From NCBI RefSeq assembly GCF_017498525.1, contig NZ_CP071796.1, positions 3,596,001 to 3,660,000 on the forward strand: DNA of 64,000 nucleotides, read 5' to 3'. The notes below the pieces were generated by a model. It was not told the DNA's origin. It saw only the letters and a list, made by a program, of their open reading frames with translations, and ran no database searches. The DNA is from Ottowia testudinis. Lineage in GTDB: Bacteria; Pseudomonadota; Gammaproteobacteria; Burkholderiales; Burkholderiaceae_C. Both the position numbers and the translations under genes were made by a program. Below, in pieces: positions 1 to 8,168 of the stretch. Every line of letters begins with the position of its first letter. The stretch's first letter is position 1.

Positions 1-905
1 AGCGGCAGCAACGTCTGCAGGCCAAATTGCCCCAGCAGCGCGCGCAGCCGCTCGCCCGCGCTGCGCTTTTTGTGGCCGGTGTGGCGGGCGATGATCAGCT
101 CGTTCTTCAGGCTGTGTTCCCAGCCGACCAACTCGGTCACGGTGACGCTGTAGCCCTGCGATTCGAGGTACAGGCAGCGCAGCACGTTGGTCAGTTGGCT
201 GCCCATCTCACGCGTGTGCAGCGGGTGGCGCCACAGCTCGGCCAGCGGCGTACGCGACAGCTGCAGCGCCTTGTGCTGGCGCAGGCTGGCGGCCAGTTCG
301 GCCTGGCAGCAGGGCACCAGCACCAGGGCCTGCGCGTGTTTCGCCAGGCCGAAGGCGATGGCGTCGTCGGTGGCGGTGTCGCAGGCGTGCAGCGCGGTCA
401 CCACGTCGATGCGCGCGGGCAGATCGGCGTCTTGCGCCGCGTCGGCCGCGGCGATGTTCAGAAAGCGCATGCGCTCGAAGCCCAGCCGCTCAGCCAGCGC
501 GCGCGAGCGCTCCACCAGCTCGGCCCGCGTCTCGATGCCGTACACCATGCCGCTGCCCTGCCCTTTGAGCAGCAAGTCGTACAGGATGAAGCCCAGGTAC
601 GACTTGCCGGCGCCGTGGTCGGCCAGCGTCAGCTCGCCCGCGTGCGGCGTGGTCTCGGCCACGATTTTTTCGATGAACTGCACCAGATGATCGACCTGCT
701 TGAGCTTGCGGCGCGAATCCTGGTTGAGCCGGCCATCGCGGGTGAGGATGTGCAGCGCTTTCAGCAGCTCGACGGACTGCCCGGGGCGCAGTTCGGCCAG
801 CACCGCGGCTTCGGCATCTTTTGGGCCGCTGGCGCTTTCTGGACGCGCGCGAGCAGCTATAAAATCAGAAGCATCATGGCGGGGACGGGCGGGCGAACGC
901 TTCAT
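1..905 (-). CDS. SAM-dependent methyltransferase domain protein (3' end outside window)
   Basis: Reverse-strand reading frame open from an ATG at 905 to the left window edge, about 301 codons, so the C-terminus is missing. The segment ADHGAGKSYLGFILYDLL near residues 93-110 resembles the glycine-rich SAM-binding loop of the Methyltransf_32 type (GSTCD-like), and the later VPCCQAEL and HACDTATDDA segments fit the same family. The first ATG overlaps the stop of the upstream DUF1415 gene (ATGA), so the two are probably co-translated. Residues about 13-27 are encoded by a copy of the window's palindromic repeat, which makes this N-terminus unusual. Substrate unknown. Confidence 0.75.
   Translation of the reverse strand, partial: MKRSPARPRHDASDFIAARARPESASGPKDAEAAVLAELRPGQSVELLKALHILTRDGRLNQDSRRKLKQVDHLVQFIEKIVAETTPHAGELTLADHGAGKSYLGFILYDLLLKGQGSGMVYGIETRAELVERSRALAERLGFERMRFLNIAAADAAQDADLPARIDVVTALHACDTATDDAIAFGLAKHAQALVLVPCCQAELAASLRQHKALQLSRTPLAELWRHPLHTREMGSQLTNVLRCLYLESQGYSVTVTELVGWEHSLKNELIIARHTGHKKRSAGERLRALLGQFGLQTLLP
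828..868 (-). repeat. Palindromic repeat copy 1 (coding)
   Basis: Reverse-orientation copy. It lies inside the N-terminal coding region of the methyltransferase gene and is read in frame. Confidence 0.7.
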
Positions 906-1495
906 GATGCGCTGCGCCCCGGCGCGCTGGCGCTCACGTCCAGCGCGGCCCAGCCTGCCTCGCCCAGCTTCTGCAGGGTGGCCATGTTGGCTTCGTAAAT
1001 CGTTTCGGCCTCGGGAAAGGCAGCGACCGCGCGATCGATGCTCTCTTCGCGGATCAGATGCAGCGTCGGGTAGGGCGACCGGTTGGTGGCGTTGGTGATG
1101 TCGTCTTCATCGGTGCCCGCGAACTGAAAGCGCGGGTGAAACGGGGCGATCTGCAGCGTGCCGTGCAGGTCCAGCTCGGTCAGCAGCGCGTCGGCTTCGT
1201 CCAGCAGATCGTTGAAATCGAGGAAGTCGTCGAAACCCTGGGGTGCCATCAGCAGCGTGGTGTCGCGCTCGGCGGCCTTCAGCGCGATCAGGGCCTGCAG
1301 CTCGGCACGCAGCGCGGCCAGCAGATCGGGCCGCGCGGCGCTGGTGCACACGGCGTAGTGGATCTGCCCCTTGGCGTGCGGCGCCTTGGCAAACGGGCAC
1401 AGGTTGAGGCCGATCACGGCGCGTTCCAGCCAGCGGCGCGTGTCAGCGATGATGGTGCCGATCGGCACGGGGTGGGCTTCAATGTCGGTGCGCAT
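902..1495 (-). CDS. DUF1415 family protein
   Basis: 197 residues from the ATG at 1495. I chose this start because the protein upstream of it shows no family resemblance and includes repeat DNA. The core contains WLERAVIGLNLCPFAKAP near residues 20-37, typical of DUF1415 proteins of beta- and gamma-proteobacteria, and further conserved segments DFLDFNDLLDEAD and PFHPRFQFAGT. The biochemical role of the family is unknown. Its stop overlaps the methyltransferase start by 4 bases, and it starts 40 bases after the MFS transporter stop, so the three genes may form one operon. Confidence 0.85.
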   Translation of the reverse strand: MRTDIEAHPVPIGTIIADTRRWLERAVIGLNLCPFAKAPHAKGQIHYAVCTSAARPDLLAALRAELQALIALKAAERDTTLLMAPQGFDDFLDFNDLLDEADALLTELDLHGTLQIAPFHPRFQFAGTDEDDITNATNRSPYPTLHLIREESIDRAVAAFPEAETIYEANMATLQKLGEAGWAALDVSASAPGRSAS

Positions 1496-1535
1496 GGGTC
1501 GATTGTGCCTGCGGGTGACACCTCCGAAACACTCC

Positions 1536-2789
1536 TCATTTGATAGCTGATCGCGCTTGATCAGCAAGCGCCAGGGCCTGATTTGATGCATGCCGCCGTC
1601 CGGTCAGTGCCGCCAGCAGCGCGCCGGCCGCGCAGCATGCGCCTGTCAGCACCCAAGTGAACTGCCAGCCGCCCGCCTGGCTCGCGACCCAGGCCACCAG
1701 CGGCGGGCCGCTGACTTGCCCCACGGCCGACCATTGCTGCATCCAGCCGACGGTGGTGGAGATGCTGCGCTCGCCCGGCGCCAGCGTGGGCGCCAAGGCG
1801 AACAGCGTGCCGGGAATCAGCCCGCCAACACTAGAAAACAGCAGCGCGCCCGCATAGCGCAGCGGCGCGCTGCCGGCCGCTGACGCGCCAAAGGCCAGCC
1901 ACGCGCCCAGCGCCATGGCGGCAAAGCCCGCCCACAGCAATACCTGGGGCCGCACGCCGCGCGCCAGCAGGCGCCCGGCGGCGATGTTGCCGGTGATGTT
2001 GACCGCCGCCACCAGCGCCGTCAGCGCCGCACCGCGCGCCCCACCCCAGCCCGACTGCTGGTAGAGCGAAGGCAGAAAGCCGATCACCGCCAGCCACTGC
2101 GCCGAATACACGCCAAAGGTGAGGGCGCCCAGCCACGGGCCGGGCGCGGTCAGCGTGTGCGCCAGGCGCCGCTGCCAGCGCTCGCCATCGGCGGGGCGGC
2201 GCGCCGCGCGCGGGCCGTCGGATGGCACGCGCGCCGCCACCCACGCCGCCATCGCCAGCGAGAGCGCCGCCGTCAGCCACCACCAAGCCGGCCAGCCGAA
2301 GGCCGCCATGACCAGCGGCCCGGTCAACAGCGCCAGCGCGGTGCCCAAGGGCATGAAGCTGCCCCACACGCCCAGCATGCGTGTGGGCGCGGCGGGCGCC
2401 ACGGCGCGCCGCACCAGGCTGGGCGCGGGCACCGTCGCGAGCAGAAAACCCAGCCCCTCGGCCGCGCGCAGCGCCAGCAGCGCGCTGGCGCCGTGCGCGA
2501 AGCCGCCCGCGAAGCCGGCCGCCGACAGCAGCGCCAGCCCGGTCACGACGCAGCGCTTGAGCCCGATGCCGTCGGCCAGCAGGCCCGCGATGAGGCCCAG
2601 CGCCATCGCCGCCAGTTGCACCAGCGACAGCAGAAAGCCCGCCTGCACCAGCGTGATGCCCAGCTCGGCGCGCAGCACCGGCAGCGCCGGCGGCAGCTTG
2701 CCCACGTGCAGCGCGGCGCTCACGCCGGCCAGCACGACGATCCACGCCGCGTGCCGGTGCTGCATGGCGGCGGGCGGCATGCTGCTCAT
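1536..2789 (-). CDS. MFS transporter (CynX/NimT-like)
   Basis: 417-residue membrane protein with about 12 hydrophobic segments and the arrangement of a major facilitator superfamily carrier: the loop LADGIGLKRCVVTG between segments 2 and 3 matches the MFS signature region. Substrate not predictable; the overall pattern is like the CynX/NimT cyanate/nitroimidazole group. The start at 2789 (MSSMPP) is preferred over an upstream in-frame start at 2852 because the extra 21 residues are arginine-rich and not membrane-like. The last residues (NQALALADQARSAIK) are encoded by a palindromic repeat copy, so the C-terminal tail is probably recent. Confidence 0.85.
   Translation of the reverse strand: MSSMPPAAMQHRHAAWIVVLAGVSAALHVGKLPPALPVLRAELGITLVQAGFLLSLVQLAAMALGLIAGLLADGIGLKRCVVTGLALLSAAGFAGGFAHGASALLALRAAEGLGFLLATVPAPSLVRRAVAPAAPTRMLGVWGSFMPLGTALALLTGPLVMAAFGWPAWWWLTAALSLAMAAWVAARVPSDGPRAARRPADGERWQRRLAHTLTAPGPWLGALTFGVYSAQWLAVIGFLPSLYQQSGWGGARGAALTALVAAVNITGNIAAGRLLARGVRPQVLLWAGFAAMALGAWLAFGASAAGSAPLRYAGALLFSSVGGLIPGTLFALAPTLAPGERSISTTVGWMQQWSAVGQVSGPPLVAWVASQAGGWQFTWVLTGACCAAGALLAALTGRRHASNQALALADQARSAIK
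1539..1584 (+). repeat. Palindromic repeat copy 2 (coding)
   Basis: Forward copy with arms GCGCTTGAT and AAGCGCC. It encodes the C-terminal tail and sits at the stop of the MFS gene. Confidence 0.75.
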
Positions 2790-2894
2790 GGCAGGTGCCA
2801 CTTCCGGCGCGCGTTGGCGCCGCGGATGGGCGCGGGCGCGGCGGCGGCGCATCGCGCTTTGACGGCCACCCTTGCGGCCCCACCCGATTTCAGG

Positions 2895-2946
2895 CCAAAA
2901 CGGGCTGCTGCGCTTGATGGACCAGCGCGAGCAGCTATGAATTTTG
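2895..2946 (-). repeat. Palindromic repeat copy 3
   Basis: Reverse copy in the 214-base gap between dgt and the MFS gene; ends with AGCAGCTAT. The rest of the gap shows no gene. Confidence 0.75.
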
Positions 2947-3003
2947 GGGTGCTGCCCAGCGCTTGGCGTGGGCGCGGCGGCGCTGCAACGGCACGGCTGG
3001 GCT

Positions 3004-4134
3004 TCATGCCAGCAGCTTGCGTCCCGTCAAGCGCTCATGCTCGCGCAGGGCGAAGCGGTCGGTCATGCCGGCGATGTAGTCGGCCACGGCACGTTCGCGG
3101 TCGGGCCGCTGCACAAAGCTGGGGCGCAGCTCATCGGGGCGCTGGCAATACACCGCGAACAGCTCGCGCACCACTTGCCGGGCTTGCGAGGTGGTGCCCA
3201 TCACCTGCGGGTGGCGATAAAGGTTGGCGAACAGAAAGCGTTTGAGTTCGGCCAACTCCGCCCGCATGCCGGGGCTGAACGCGACCAGCGGGCCGGCGCG
3301 GCGCGCGGCGTCGGCATCGGGCGGCGCGGCGGCGGCGATGGCGGCGCCGGTGGTGTCGATCACGTCGTACACCTGGGCCGACAGCATGCGGCGGATCGAT
3401 TCGTACAGCACGCGGCGCTGGGGCAGCCCGGGGTGATCACGCTGCGTTTGGGTGACGAAGCGCGCAAACAAAGGCACTTCGGCCACCTGCTGCAGCGTGA
3501 GCAGGCCCGAGCGCACGCCGTCGTCGATGTCGTGCGCGTTGTAGGCGATGGCGTCGGCCAGGTTGGCCAGCTGCGCCTCCAGGCTGGGCTGCGTGCCGTC
3601 GATGAAGCGGCGCGCCACACCGCCGGGCTCGGCCGCGTCGAGCAGGCGCGCGTTGACCGGCGAGCAGTGCTTGAGGATGCCTTCGCGCGTCTCGAAAGTC
3701 AGGTTCAGCCCGTCGTGACCGGGATAGCGGTGCTCCAGCTGATCGACCACGCGCAGGCTTTGCAGGTTGTGCTCGAAGCCGCCGTGCGCGGCCATGCATT
3801 CGTCCAGCGCATCCTGCCCGGCGTGGCCGAACGGCGTGTGGCCCAGGTCGTGCGCCAGGGCAATGGCCTCGGTCAAATCTTCGTTGAGCCGCAGCGAACG
3901 GGCGATGGAGCGGGCCAGCTGCGCCACCTCGATCGAGTGCGTGAGCCGCGTGCGGAACAGGTCGCCCTCGTGGTTAAGGAACACCTGCGTCTTGTAGACC
4001 AGGCGCCGGAAGGCGGTGGAGTGGACGATGCGGTCGCGGTCGCGCTGAAAGTCGTCGCGCGTCGGCGCCGGGGCGATGGCGTGGCGCCGCCCGCGCGATC
4101 GGGCGGGGTCGCAGGCGTAGGGCGCCAGGCTCAT
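3004..4134 (-). CDS. dgt: Deoxyguanosinetriphosphate triphosphohydrolase (dGTPase)
   Basis: 376 residues. HD-domain phosphohydrolase that cleaves dNTPs (typically dGTP) to the nucleoside and triphosphate. Metal-binding residues are visible: the H in RLTHSIEVAQ (about residue 65), the HD pair in IALAHDLGHTPFGHAG (about 93-107), and a later D in DAIAYNAHDIDDG. Length fits the shorter type II dGTPase-like family common in beta-proteobacteria. It lies 84 bases downstream of aroB in the conserved order pil-aroK-aroB-dgt. The gap to aroB contains one palindromic repeat. Confidence 0.93.
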   Translation of the reverse strand: MSLAPYACDPARSRGRRHAIAPAPTRDDFQRDRDRIVHSTAFRRLVYKTQVFLNHEGDLFRTRLTHSIEVAQLARSIARSLRLNEDLTEAIALAHDLGHTPFGHAGQDALDECMAAHGGFEHNLQSLRVVDQLEHRYPGHDGLNLTFETREGILKHCSPVNARLLDAAEPGGVARRFIDGTQPSLEAQLANLADAIAYNAHDIDDGVRSGLLTLQQVAEVPLFARFVTQTQRDHPGLPQRRVLYESIRRMLSAQVYDVIDTTGAAIAAAAPPDADAARRAGPLVAFSPGMRAELAELKRFLFANLYRHPQVMGTTSQARQVVRELFAVYCQRPDELRPSFVQRPDRERAVADYIAGMTDRFALREHERLTGRKLLA

Positions 4135-4145
4135 GGCTTGTTGAT

Positions 4146-4196
4146 CAAAACGGTCTGTAACGCTTGTGCATCAAGCGCAAGCAGCTATGATTTTTG
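4146..4196 (-). repeat. Palindromic repeat copy 4
   Basis: Reverse copy filling most of the aroB-dgt gap. Confidence 0.8.
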
Positions 4197-4218
4197 ATGA
4201 TCTCACCCGTGGCTTGCG

Positions 4219-5331
4219 TCAACCCGCGCAGCAGCGGTCGATAACCTGCCGCACCAACGCATCGGGCGCGGAGCGCACCGCGGCGCGGCCGGGGCCGTCG
4301 ATGACGACGAAGCGGATTTCTCCGCCCTCGGCCTTCTTGTCGACGCGCATCAGCTGCAGGTAACGGCCGGCGTTGTCCCGCGCGTCAATGACCGCGCCGC
4401 GCGTGGGCAGGCCAGCGCGGGCGATCAATGCGCGCAGACGCTGCACGAACGCGGCGTCGACCCCGCCCAGCTCGCGCGACAGCTCGGCCGCCATCACCAT
4501 GCCGGCGCCCACCGCCTCGCCGTGCAGCCAAGCGCCGTATCCCATGCCGGCCTCGATGGCGTGGCCGAAGGTGTGGCCAAAATTCAGGATCGCCCGCAGG
4601 CCCGCTTCGCGCTCGTCCTGGCCCACCACGTCGGCCTTGATCTGGCAGCTGCGCTTGACGGCGTGCGCCAGCGCCGCTGGCTCACAGGCGCGCAGGGGCT
4701 CGATGTTGGCCTCGATCCAGTCCAGAAATGCCATGTCGGCGATCGGGCCGTACTTGATCACCTCGGCCAGGCCCGCCGACAGCTCGCGCGCCGGCAGGGT
4801 CTTGAGCACGTCCAGATCGCACACCACGGCCTGCGGCTGGTAGAAGGCGCCGATCATGTTCTTACCCAGCGGGTGGTTGATGGCCGTCTTGCCGCCCACC
4901 GACGAATCGACCTGCGCCAGCAGCGTGGTCGGCACCTGCACGAAGGGCACGCCGCGCATGTAGCACGCGGCGGCAAAGCCGGTCATGTCACCCACCACGC
5001 CGCCGCCCAGCGCGTACAGCGTGGTCTTGCGGTCGGCGCCATTCCCGAGCAGCTCGTCAAAGATCAGGTTCAGCGTGTGCCAGTTTTTGTGCTGCTCGCC
5101 ATCGGGCAGCGCCAGCGTGCGCAGCTTCGGGTGGCGGCGCGCCAGCACCTGCGCCAGCCGGGTGGCATACAGCGGCCCGACCGTGGTGTTGGTGACGATG
5201 AGCGCGTCCGGCCCGGGACGCGCCGCCTCAAAAGCGCCAGGGTCGGCCAGCACGCCAGCGCCAATGAGAATGTCGTATCCGCGATCACAAAGATCGATGC
5301 GCACCCGCTCGGAAAATGAAATGCCTTGCAT
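4219..5331 (-). CDS. aroB: 3-dehydroquinate synthase
   Basis: 370 residues. Catalyses the second step of the shikimate pathway, cyclising DAHP to 3-dehydroquinate with NAD and a divalent metal. Conserved blocks are present in order: NAD-binding [13 protein letters not shown], substrate/metal site [20 protein letters not shown] and [12 protein letters not shown], the metal ligands in [13 protein letters not shown], and HGEAVGAGM. Start chosen at MQGISF (5331), since the 15 preceding residues of the longer frame are not family-like. It is the downstream partner of aroK, separated by 179 bases. Confidence 0.97.
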   Translation of the reverse strand: MQGISFSERVRIDLCDRGYDILIGAGVLADPGAFEAARPGPDALIVTNTTVGPLYATRLAQVLARRHPKLRTLALPDGEQHKNWHTLNLIFDELLGNGADRKTTLYALGGGVVGDMTGFAAACYMRGVPFVQVPTTLLAQVDSSVGGKTAINHPLGKNMIGAFYQPQAVVCDLDVLKTLPARELSAGLAEVIKYGPIADMAFLDWIEANIEPLRACEPAALAHAVKRSCQIKADVVGQDEREAGLRAILNFGHTFGHAIEAGMGYGAWLHGEAVGAGMVMAAELSRELGGVDAAFVQRLRALIARAGLPTRGAVIDARDNAGRYLQLMRVDKKAEGGEIRFVVIDGPGRAAVRSAPDALVRQVIDRCCAG

Positions 5332-5510
5332 GCGGCGAGTGTAGGGCCGGGCTGAATACACCGCCCCGCCAATCATTCAACACGATGAAAACGATGGGCA
5401 TGCCCACAAGGCGAGGCGCCAGGCGTCGCAATGCCGGGTAGCGTCGCGGCTCTTGCAACGCCGGCTTTGGGCCAAGGCGCGCTTAGTTGGTGTGGGTGCA
5501 GGGCGGGGTG

Positions 5511-6038
5511 CTACGGATCCGTGCCCCGCCCGGGCAAAGGCATGAGGTCTAGCTGCATCAGGATGCGGTTGACCAGCATCGGCAAGCTTGTACCGCGCGT
5601 GTCCACGGTGAAGTGCGCGCATTCGCGGTACAGCGGATCGCGCTCTGCATGCAGCGCTTGCAGCTTCTGCAGCGGATCGCCCCCTTGCAACAGCGGCCGC
5701 TTGGTGTCATGGCGCAGCCGGCGGTAAAGCTGCTCGGGCGACGCGCGCAGGTAAATCACCGTGCCTCGCTCACGCAGCCGTTGGCGGTTGGCTGGGCGCA
5801 GCACCGCCCCACCGCCGGTGGAAAGCACACCCGCAACCACCGAAAGCTCGGCAATCACCGCCTCTTCAACGTCGCGGAAGGCCTGCTCGCCCTGACTGTC
5901 AAAAAACGTCCGGATCGCGCAACCCAGGCGCGACTCGATGGCTTGATCGGTATCCACCCAGTCCAGCCCCAAGCGCTGGGCTACCTTCTTCCCCACGGTG
6001 GATTTGCCGCTGCCAGGCAGTCCTATCAACGCGATCAC
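5511..6038 (-). CDS. aroK: Shikimate kinase
   Basis: 175 residues, a normal length for the family. Phosphorylates shikimate at the 3-hydroxyl using ATP. Visible motifs: Walker A GLPGSGKSTVG (residues 6-16), shikimate-binding DTDQAIE, FRDVEE and STGGGAV, and lid arginines in RRLRHDTKRPLL. The start is GTG at 6038, with an AGGA ribosome-binding site 8 bases upstream; no ATG lies nearby. In related genomes aroK directly follows pilQ, but here a lipoprotein gene and a 500-base spacer lie between. Confidence 0.95.
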   Translation of the reverse strand: MIALIGLPGSGKSTVGKKVAQRLGLDWVDTDQAIESRLGCAIRTFFDSQGEQAFRDVEEAVIAELSVVAGVLSTGGGAVLRPANRQRLRERGTVIYLRASPEQLYRRLRHDTKRPLLQGGDPLQKLQALHAERDPLYRECAHFTVDTRGTSLPMLVNRILMQLDLMPLPGRGTDP

Positions 6039-6366
6039 GTTTGTTCCTCAAGCAAGAACCAGGCACGCCAATGTATACGGAGCGAATGCGCCACCCGTCA
6101 ATCCGGTGACACGGCAACCCCTTTGATCGGTGGCGGCAGAGCCACTTCGCCCCGCCTCCATCCTGTGAAACCCATACTTGCCAGAGCGCGACTGCAGCGC
6201 CCTGTGCATGCAGAGTCGGCTTTTCAAAGCGCTGAACAACGTAAATGACTGTCTCGGGCGGAAAGCCACAACGAATGCGCACTGCACGCTGCAAATTGAG
6301 ACACCCACCCCAACTTACCCCAAAGCTCTTTCCGCAAATGATTGATTCGGCACGAAGAAGTTTGAG

Positions 6367-6416
6367 CCGTTCGCCCTGAGCCTGCCTTCGGGAGTCGACA
6401 GGCTCAGGGCGAACGG
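6367..6416. repeat. Long inverted repeat (TTCGCCCTGAGCCTG family)
   Basis: Two 18-base arms, CCGTTCGCCCTGAGCCTG and its exact reverse complement, flank a 14-base loop. This palindrome is a widespread proteobacterial intergenic repeat. It could also form a strong transcript hairpin in either direction. Confidence 0.85.
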
Positions 6417-6456
6417 AATTTAAAACTTCACTGGGACCGTGGCTATAGATGCGCCC

Positions 6457-6493
6457 AAAAAAAACGTTCGCGCCGCAGATGCGACGCGAACGT
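6457..6493 (-). terminator. Rho-independent terminator of the Ig-domain lipoprotein gene
   Basis: On the reverse strand, arms ACGTTCGCG and CGCGAACGT form a stem followed by eight T. It lies 58 bases after the stop of the gene at 6552. Confidence 0.9.
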
Positions 6494-6551
6494 CAGACTG
6501 AACCCTTCCAGAGCGTGCTCTCGCCAGCCCGCTCTGTCAGATTTTCAAATG

Positions 6552-8045
6552 TTAGGGTGTCGTCGACGGGTTGGCTACCGTGATCGTGAGGTTAGCGGTC
6601 ACGGCGACACCGCTGCTGTCGGTCACTTGAACGGCAATGAGGTAGGTACCTGGGGCGCCAATCGTCCCACTCAGTACGCCTGCTTCGCTTAGGCTCAGAC
6701 CGGCCGGCAGCGTTCCCACGGCACCCCACTTGTACGGAGACGTGCCACCCGTCGCACTCAGCGCATAGGTAAACGGCACGCCCGGCGTCAGCGCAACAGC
6801 GGCTGCGTTGATCGCCAGTGGCTTGCATTCACCCGCAGCGATCGTGAAAGTGATATTGCGCGTGACCGAAGCGCCTTCCGTGTCCGTGACCTTGACGGGA
6901 ACCGTATAGCTGCCCCCCGCGGTTCCATTTGCCGACTCTGGCACGCCAGAAACGATACCCGACGGAGACAGATCCAATCCTGCCGGCAAGCTGCCCAAGG
7001 CCGTCCACGTGTAGGGAGGCACGCCACCCGTCGCAAACATAGCCTGAGTGGTGGATTTCCTGCAAGTCGCGGCAACGGACTGCTCGGGCATGGCCAAAGT
7101 CTCGGTCGCTACCGCATTGACCACTGGAACGGCAAGCAATTGGCTGATCGGATGCTGGATGCCGTTGGCCACATTGTTGTCAAATCGATCCGCCGTTAGC
7201 AGCAGCAGGATCACGCCACGGCTGGCACCACTGGAAAGCGAGAAGTTCGCAATACCACCACGGGTGGTCGTCTGAATCACCGTGCCCGCCTGATCGGGAG
7301 AGATCAGCCTGGCCCCCACTGCGGCAGCACCGTCGCTCACGATCGAAACCTGCAGGTTGGGCACGGTCGAGTCGGTGACCGGTTGGGTCAACTCGTCCTT
7401 CAGTTGGGCCTGTATCGCGATATTGTTCCGAATGTTGTTGAGATTACCAAATGTGCCCAGATATTTTGGAAACGACGCTTCATAGAGGACACTCGCTGGC
7501 AAACCGGTCGCGCCTGCACCCGGGCTACCGCCAACCTCGATATCCACATATGCCGATTTCATCATTTTGTCGCGCGGATCCTGCACCGAGCAGGTAATTC
7601 GCGCCACACCCGTGGCATCGCCGGCATGAAAGTGGAACGAATTACCGCCAGCATTAGACCCCAACGTGATGCTACGGTAAGCACCAGGCACCTTGACCTT
7701 GCCACCTTTGCCATCGTCAACCTCCACCATGTGGGCGGGGTCGCCATCCAAGTAGTAAAGGGAGCCTACGTTCAAGCCAGCCGTTACGTTACAACCAAAA
7801 ATATCTTTTCCTCCAGGAATAGCATGCCCACCCACAGAAGCATTCACATGCAAAACCGTGGTATACGGAGCATCGGCACCCGAGCTGGCGCGGACGCCGG
7901 CAATATTAACTGGCAGTTTGACTTTATCTGCCCGCAGAACGATTTTATATTCCTCGGAGATAGTCCCCGAACTGCCACTGCCGCCGCCACAGCCGGCCAG
8001 CAACGCAGCCAACCCAATACCTGCACACCATAAGACTCGTTTCAC
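6552..8045 (-). CDS. Lipoprotein with two putative Ig-like (He_PIG) domains
   Basis: 497 residues. A signal peptide ends in the lipobox LLAGC (cysteine about residue 19) followed by a Gly/Ser linker, so this is probably an outer-membrane-anchored lipoprotein. The C-terminal third contains two repeats of the putative-Ig type, recognisable by GGVPPYTWTALGSLPAGLDLS...SGIVSG and GGTSPYKWGAVGTLPAGLSLS...AGVLSG. The N-terminal 300 residues are not recognised; a cysteine pair may form a disulfide. The gene is more AT-rich than the non-pilus neighbours, has its own terminator, and interrupts the usual pilQ-aroK adjacency. A surface or adhesion role linked to pili is only a guess. Confidence 0.8.
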   Translation of the reverse strand: MKRVLWCAGIGLAALLAGCGGGSGSSGTISEEYKIVLRADKVKLPVNIAGVRASSGADAPYTTVLHVNASVGGHAIPGGKDIFGCNVTAGLNVGSLYYLDGDPAHMVEVDDGKGGKVKVPGAYRSITLGSNAGGNSFHFHAGDATGVARITCSVQDPRDKMMKSAYVDIEVGGSPGAGATGLPASVLYEASFPKYLGTFGNLNNIRNNIAIQAQLKDELTQPVTDSTVPNLQVSIVSDGAAAVGARLISPDQAGTVIQTTTRGGIANFSLSSGASRGVILLLLTADRFDNNVANGIQHPISQLLAVPVVNAVATETLAMPEQSVAATCRKSTTQAMFATGGVPPYTWTALGSLPAGLDLSPSGIVSGVPESANGTAGGSYTVPVKVTDTEGASVTRNITFTIAAGECKPLAINAAAVALTPGVPFTYALSATGGTSPYKWGAVGTLPAGLSLSEAGVLSGTIGAPGTYLIAVQVTDSSGVAVTANLTITVANPSTTP

Positions 8046-8168
8046 AACCAGGCCCCTTCAGAAAATATATTCACTTCAGCCGAACCGCAAAGCAGGCTCG
8101 ACCCTCTTGGAAAGTCACCGAGACATGGGTGGACGGCCACAAAATGGCATCACCTCATCTCTCAACGT

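Larger units (their letters stand above)
6039..6551. other. Spacer between aroK and the Ig-domain lipoprotein gene
   Basis: 513 bases without a recognisable gene. It holds the lipoprotein terminator (6457-6493), a long perfect palindrome (6367-6416), and an upstream aroK region of about 300 bases. Two short overlapping reverse-strand reading frames (5899-6294, 6048-6308) have no family resemblance. Confidence 0.6.

Noticed and set aside
2119-3245. Long plus-strand frames opposite the MFS and dgt genes
   Set aside because: They are antisense shadows typical of high-GC DNA; composition is Arg/Ala/Gln-rich with no domain, while the minus strand holds clear families.
5899-6308. Two overlapping minus-strand frames upstream of aroK
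   Set aside because: No family resemblance, one overlaps aroK in another frame, and coding character is weak. They might be decayed DNA but I cannot support a gene.
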